A stretch of DNA of 64,000 nt, from positions 1 to 64,000 of the forward strand of contig NZ_JACSRD010000179.1 in NCBI RefSeq assembly GCF_014879935.1. The letters run 5' to 3'. The stretch is from Prosthecobacter sp. (lineage in GTDB: Bacteria; Verrucomicrobiota; Verrucomicrobiia; Verrucomicrobiales; Verrucomicrobiaceae). Under the pieces are notes generated by a model that did not search any database, was not told the origin of the DNA, and saw only the letters and a program-made list of their open reading frames with translations. Position 1 is the stretch's first letter; each line of letters opens with the position of its first letter. Positions 61,223 to 64,000 of this stretch are shown here, piece by piece. Position numbers and translations under genes: made by a program.

Positions 61223-63313
61223 TCATTGCATCATCGCCTGCGCCTTCTCCGCCATGAGCGTTTCATCCCGGAACGGTGCCAAAGCGGGGCGCTGCAGTTG
61301 AGGATCTTCATCCAGCGTCTTCTCCGCGAGCTGGCGTGCCAGCCGCACCAGACGCGTGTCCGCCAGCAGTTCCCCGAAGCGCAGCGGCGCCTGGCCGCTC
61401 TGCGCATGACCCAGCACATCGCCAGGTCCGCGGCGACGCAGGTCCTCCTCCGCAATTTGAAAGCCGTCGCTCGTCTCCTCCATGATCGCGAGGCGCTGGC
61501 GGTTCTCCTCGTCCTTGTCCTCGACAAACAGCACGCAGTAGCTCGAATGCGCGCCGCGTCCGATGCGTCCGCGAAGCTGGTGGAGCTGCGCCAGGCCGAA
61601 ACGCCCCGCATCGTGGATGAACATCACCGTTGCGTTCGGCACATCGATGCCCACCTCGATCACCGTGGTGGAAACCAGCGCGTCCAGCCGCCCATCCCGG
61701 AGGCGTTTCATCACGTCTTCCTTCTCCTCGGCGCTCAAACGGCCATGCAGTAGGCCGACTTCGCGCGGCGCGAGCAGTTTCGACCATTCCTCATGGCCTT
61801 TCGTCGCCGCACCGGCGTCCAGCTTCTCCGATTCATCGATCAGCGGATACACGATGTAGCCCTGGCGGCCTTCGTCGATCTGCCCGCGCAGAAACTTCGC
61901 CGCATCTTTCAGCTTCGACTTCGGCCGCACCTTGGTCACGATCTTCACCCCATCCCGCGGTTTCTGGTCGATCGTCGAGACATCCAGATCCCCGTACACC
62001 GTCAACGTCAGCGTGCGGGGGATCGGCGTGGCCGTCATCACCAGCACGTCCGGCGTGTCTCCCTGGCGGATCAGCTTCGCCCGCTGCGCCACACCGAACT
62101 TGTGCTGCTCGTCGATCACCACGATCCCCGTGTTGTGCATCAGCTCCGCGTCATGCAGCAGCGCATGCGTGCCGATCACGATCTCGGGTTTTCCCGCGCT
62201 CAGCTTTCCGCGCATCAGCTCAAAATCATCCCCGTCCTCACGCTTGTTGCCTGTGCGCAGCGCCACGCGCAAACCCAGCGGCTCCAGCCACTTGCGCGCG
62301 TTCCGCGCATGCTGTTCGGCCAGGATCTGCGTCGGGGCCATCAGCACCGCCTGGCGCCCGGATTCCACCGCACGCAGCATCGCGGCGAAGGCCACCACCG
62401 TCTTGCCGCTGCCCACGTCGCCATGCAGCAGACGGTTCATCGGCGCGCCGCAGGCCATGTCGCGATGGATCTCCTCCAGACAGCGCTGCTGGGCCGGCGT
62501 GAGCTGGAAAGGCAGCTCGTTGAAGAAATCACGCAGCAGCTCGCCCGTGCCCCTCTGCTCCCGTCCACCAGATTCGATCACACGCCGTTTCCGTCGGGCC
62601 ACGCGGAGCTGGTAGCCGAAAAACTCCTCCAGCGCGAGGTAACGCCGTGCCTGCTCCAGCTTCTCCATGCTGGCTGGAAAATGCGCCTCACGCAGCGCCT
62701 TGGATCGTGTGAGTCCCGCGAACTCGCCCTCCGCGCTCGGCGTGGGCAGCAGATCCTCGATGAATGACTCCGGCAACGCCTGAAACACATGCCACGCGGC
62801 CACGCGCAACGCCTTCTGCGTCATCGCACCCCGCAGACGATACACCGGCGTGATGCGTCCCGTGTGAATCTGCTCCGCGTCCTCATCCGCGCCGCCTTTG
62901 ACGATCTCATACTCCGGATGCGCCATGCTCAGGCACCCCTTCGTCTCCTTGATCACGCCATAAACGATCAATTCCTGCCCCTCCGCGATCACACGGCTCA
63001 TGAACGGCATGTTCCACCAGCGCAGCGTGAGCTGCTGTCCCAGCAACGCGCCCGCGTGCTGCACCACGGCCTCAAACATGCCGGAGCGCCGCCCAAAAAA
63101 CTTGTTTCCAGTCTTGGTGACCAGCACGTGATGGCAGGACGGCAGCGGCCCCGCCTGGAACGCCAGCGCCTCCATCTGCCGGCGGTCCTCATGCCGGAAC
63201 GGCAGATGCCAGACCACCTCGGCCACTGTTTTGACACCCTCCTTCGCCAAAGTCCGCGCCGCATGCGCAGGCAGGCCGGGTACCTCGGAGAGAGACAGAT
63301 CGAAAGGAATCAC
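61223..63313 (-). CDS. recG: ATP-dependent DNA helicase RecG
   Basis: A 696-residue helicase that reverses stalled forks and branch-migrates Holliday junctions. The N-terminal wedge (OB) domain is followed by motif I HGDVGSGKTVVA, motif II DEQHKFGVAQR, motif III VMTATPIPRTL, motif V STTVIEVGIDVPNATVM and motif VI LHQLRGRIGRG. The C-terminal TRG region has EEDLRRRGPGDVLGHAQSG. The start is the GTG at 63313; no in-frame ATG exists before an upstream stop. It lies 64 nt downstream of the zinc-ribbon gene. Confidence 0.96.
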   Translation of the reverse strand: MIPFDLSLSEVPGLPAHAARTLAKEGVKTVAEVVWHLPFRHEDRRQMEALAFQAGPLPSCHHVLVTKTGNKFFGRRSGMFEAVVQHAGALLGQQLTLRWWNMPFMSRVIAEGQELIVYGVIKETKGCLSMAHPEYEIVKGGADEDAEQIHTGRITPVYRLRGAMTQKALRVAAWHVFQALPESFIEDLLPTPSAEGEFAGLTRSKALREAHFPASMEKLEQARRYLALEEFFGYQLRVARRKRRVIESGGREQRGTGELLRDFFNELPFQLTPAQQRCLEEIHRDMACGAPMNRLLHGDVGSGKTVVAFAAMLRAVESGRQAVLMAPTQILAEQHARNARKWLEPLGLRVALRTGNKREDGDDFELMRGKLSAGKPEIVIGTHALLHDAELMHNTGIVVIDEQHKFGVAQRAKLIRQGDTPDVLVMTATPIPRTLTLTVYGDLDVSTIDQKPRDGVKIVTKVRPKSKLKDAAKFLRGQIDEGRQGYIVYPLIDESEKLDAGAATKGHEEWSKLLAPREVGLLHGRLSAEEKEDVMKRLRDGRLDALVSTTVIEVGIDVPNATVMFIHDAGRFGLAQLHQLRGRIGRGAHSSYCVLFVEDKDEENRQRLAIMEETSDGFQIAEEDLRRRGPGDVLGHAQSGQAPLRFGELLADTRLVRLARQLAEKTLDEDPQLQRPALAPFRDETLMAEKAQAMMQ

Positions 63314-63377
63314 CGCGTGAGATGGAATGCAGCTCCGCAGGTGTCAACCGCCACGCGCCCTCCGCATCACCCGCCCA

Positions 63378-63614
63378 TCACGACAAATCCGACGCCAGTA
63401 CCGAATTCGCGGCCCGGAGAGCCAGTTCCTTCGCCTGGGCGATCACGCGCGTGGTCGCGCTGTCGAACAAGTAGGCATGGCAGCTCGGACAGGTCACAGC
63501 CCGTGTCACCACAATCGATCCGCAACCTTCACAGACCTTGTACTGCTCCGGATGGGTGGCGATCTTCTCCGCCTGCTTCAGACGTGAATCGGGTTTGCTC
63601 TCGTGCGCGCTCAT
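63378..63614 (-). CDS. Small zinc-ribbon protein
   Basis: A 78-residue protein starting MSAHESKPDSRLKQAEKIA. It has paired CxxC motifs (CEGCGSIVVT and CPSCHAYLF), a zinc ribbon. Function unknown; proteins of this size and layout recur in verrucomicrobial genomes, by recollection only. It is placed between recG and the oxidoreductase fragment. The start is the ATG at 63614; the longer frame begins with an atypical sequence. Confidence 0.8.
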   Translation of the reverse strand: MSAHESKPDSRLKQAEKIATHPEQYKVCEGCGSIVVTRAVTCPSCHAYLFDSATTRVIAQAKELALRAANSVLASDLS

Positions 63615-63713
63615 GAGACGCTCGCATGCTACGACGGCTGTCGCAGCGTGCAACTCCGGTGATGCACAACTTGCGCCAAAAATTGCGCTTGTTACGTCGA
63701 TGTTAATCACCAC

Positions 63714-64000
63714 TCACCCCAGCCCCTCGACGCTCCAGCCATCGCGATACGTCCGCGTGAGCTGGGCATTCAATTCGGGCCTGTTGGCGATTTTGCCGTT
63801 CGTGGCATCCCATTCGATCCAGTCGCCCGGATTCCGCTCGGAGAGAACGCCGAGCAAAACGGCCTCCGTCACGGGGCAGCCGTAGGTCGGCAGGTCGGTG
63901 GCGGCTTTTGCGCCCTTCATGCAGGCATCCACCCAGTCGGTGTAATGATTCGCGATGCGTGTCTTCGGGTAGGTGTGGCCGGTGAAATTCGCCTCCGGCA
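63714..64000 (-). CDS. C-terminal end of a Gfo/Idh/MocA-family oxidoreductase (5' part outside the window)
   Basis: The final 95 residues of a larger protein remain open at the right edge. The segment TGHTYPKTRIANHYTDW, then GCPVTEAVLLGVLSERNPG and WDATNGKIANRPELNAQL, matches the C-terminus typical of planctomycete and verrucomicrobial Gfo/Idh/MocA enzymes, which use NAD(P) on sugars or related polyols. The N-terminal Rossmann domain is not in the window. Confidence 0.82.
   Translation of the reverse strand, partial: PEANFTGHTYPKTRIANHYTDWVDACMKGAKAATDLPTYGCPVTEAVLLGVLSERNPGDWIEWDATNGKIANRPELNAQLTRTYRDGWSVEGLG

Overview
The window is about 60% GC and tightly packed. The gene content suggests a verrucomicrobial chromosome, probably order Verrucomicrobiales, with Planctomycetota the only serious alternative. 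The support is: DUF1501, DUF1552, DUF1549/1553 and DUF1592-type cytochrome proteins, several PEP-CTERM proteins, an autotransporter-type beta-strand repeat protein, FecR-LamG anti-sigma signalling, a PIN-TRAM membrane protein, and many lipid- or Tat-type export signals. This placement is inferred from gene content only. No rRNA, tRNA, CRISPR array, phage or defence island was seen.

Layout. 1-10900: a secreted-protein island with an enormous multidomain PQQ-dehydrogenase-like/cytochrome protein (open at the left edge), an interrupted REP-associated transposase (RAYT) with paired palindromic repeats, a beta-strand-repeat PEP-CTERM protein, a second PEP-CTERM protein and a short relic ORF. Three of these share a common 5' leader cassette. 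10918-13685: a two-component system. 13986-22478: a plus-strand run of kbl, a basic-secretory-type metallopeptidase, MarC and TRIC-like membrane proteins, DUF1501, an SGNH/alpha-beta hydrolase fusion and an M23-PKD endopeptidase. 22498-26236: a DUF1549/1553 cytochrome plus DUF1501 pair. 26398-28546: an ECF sigma factor with its FecR-LamG anti-sigma partner. 28561-35541: secreted propeller, PhoD-like, repeat, sialidase and beta-helix proteins. 35545-40689: a DUF1552/DUF1592 pair. 40720-43122: a BlaI repressor and an unusual BlaR1-type sensor fusion. 43198-48368: a further DUF1501 and dnaE. 48470-64000: mixed housekeeping and envelope genes (FHA-cyclase, GNAT, miaB, ridA, a sigma/anti-sigma pair, mpl, an ankyrin-L,D-transpeptidase, a PEP-CTERM protease, PIN-TRAM, recG, a zinc ribbon and the 3' end of a Gfo/Idh/MocA oxidoreductase).

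How it fits together. Most products act outside the cytoplasmic membrane: degradation of polymers, heme-linked oxidation, wall remodelling and surface display. Control is by membrane-spanning sensors (histidine kinase, BlaR1 type, two anti-sigma factors, FHA-cyclase). The most unusual content is DNA-level. Three unrelated families of short palindromic elements occur here. One is the RAYT-associated CGGGCT-TT-AGCCCG family, which overlaps the stop codons of two genes and supplies the C-terminal tail of a third. The other two lie in frame inside dnaE and inside the DUF1592 gene, adding about 15 and 19 codons. A leader-plus-start-codon cassette is repeated in front of three exported-protein genes.
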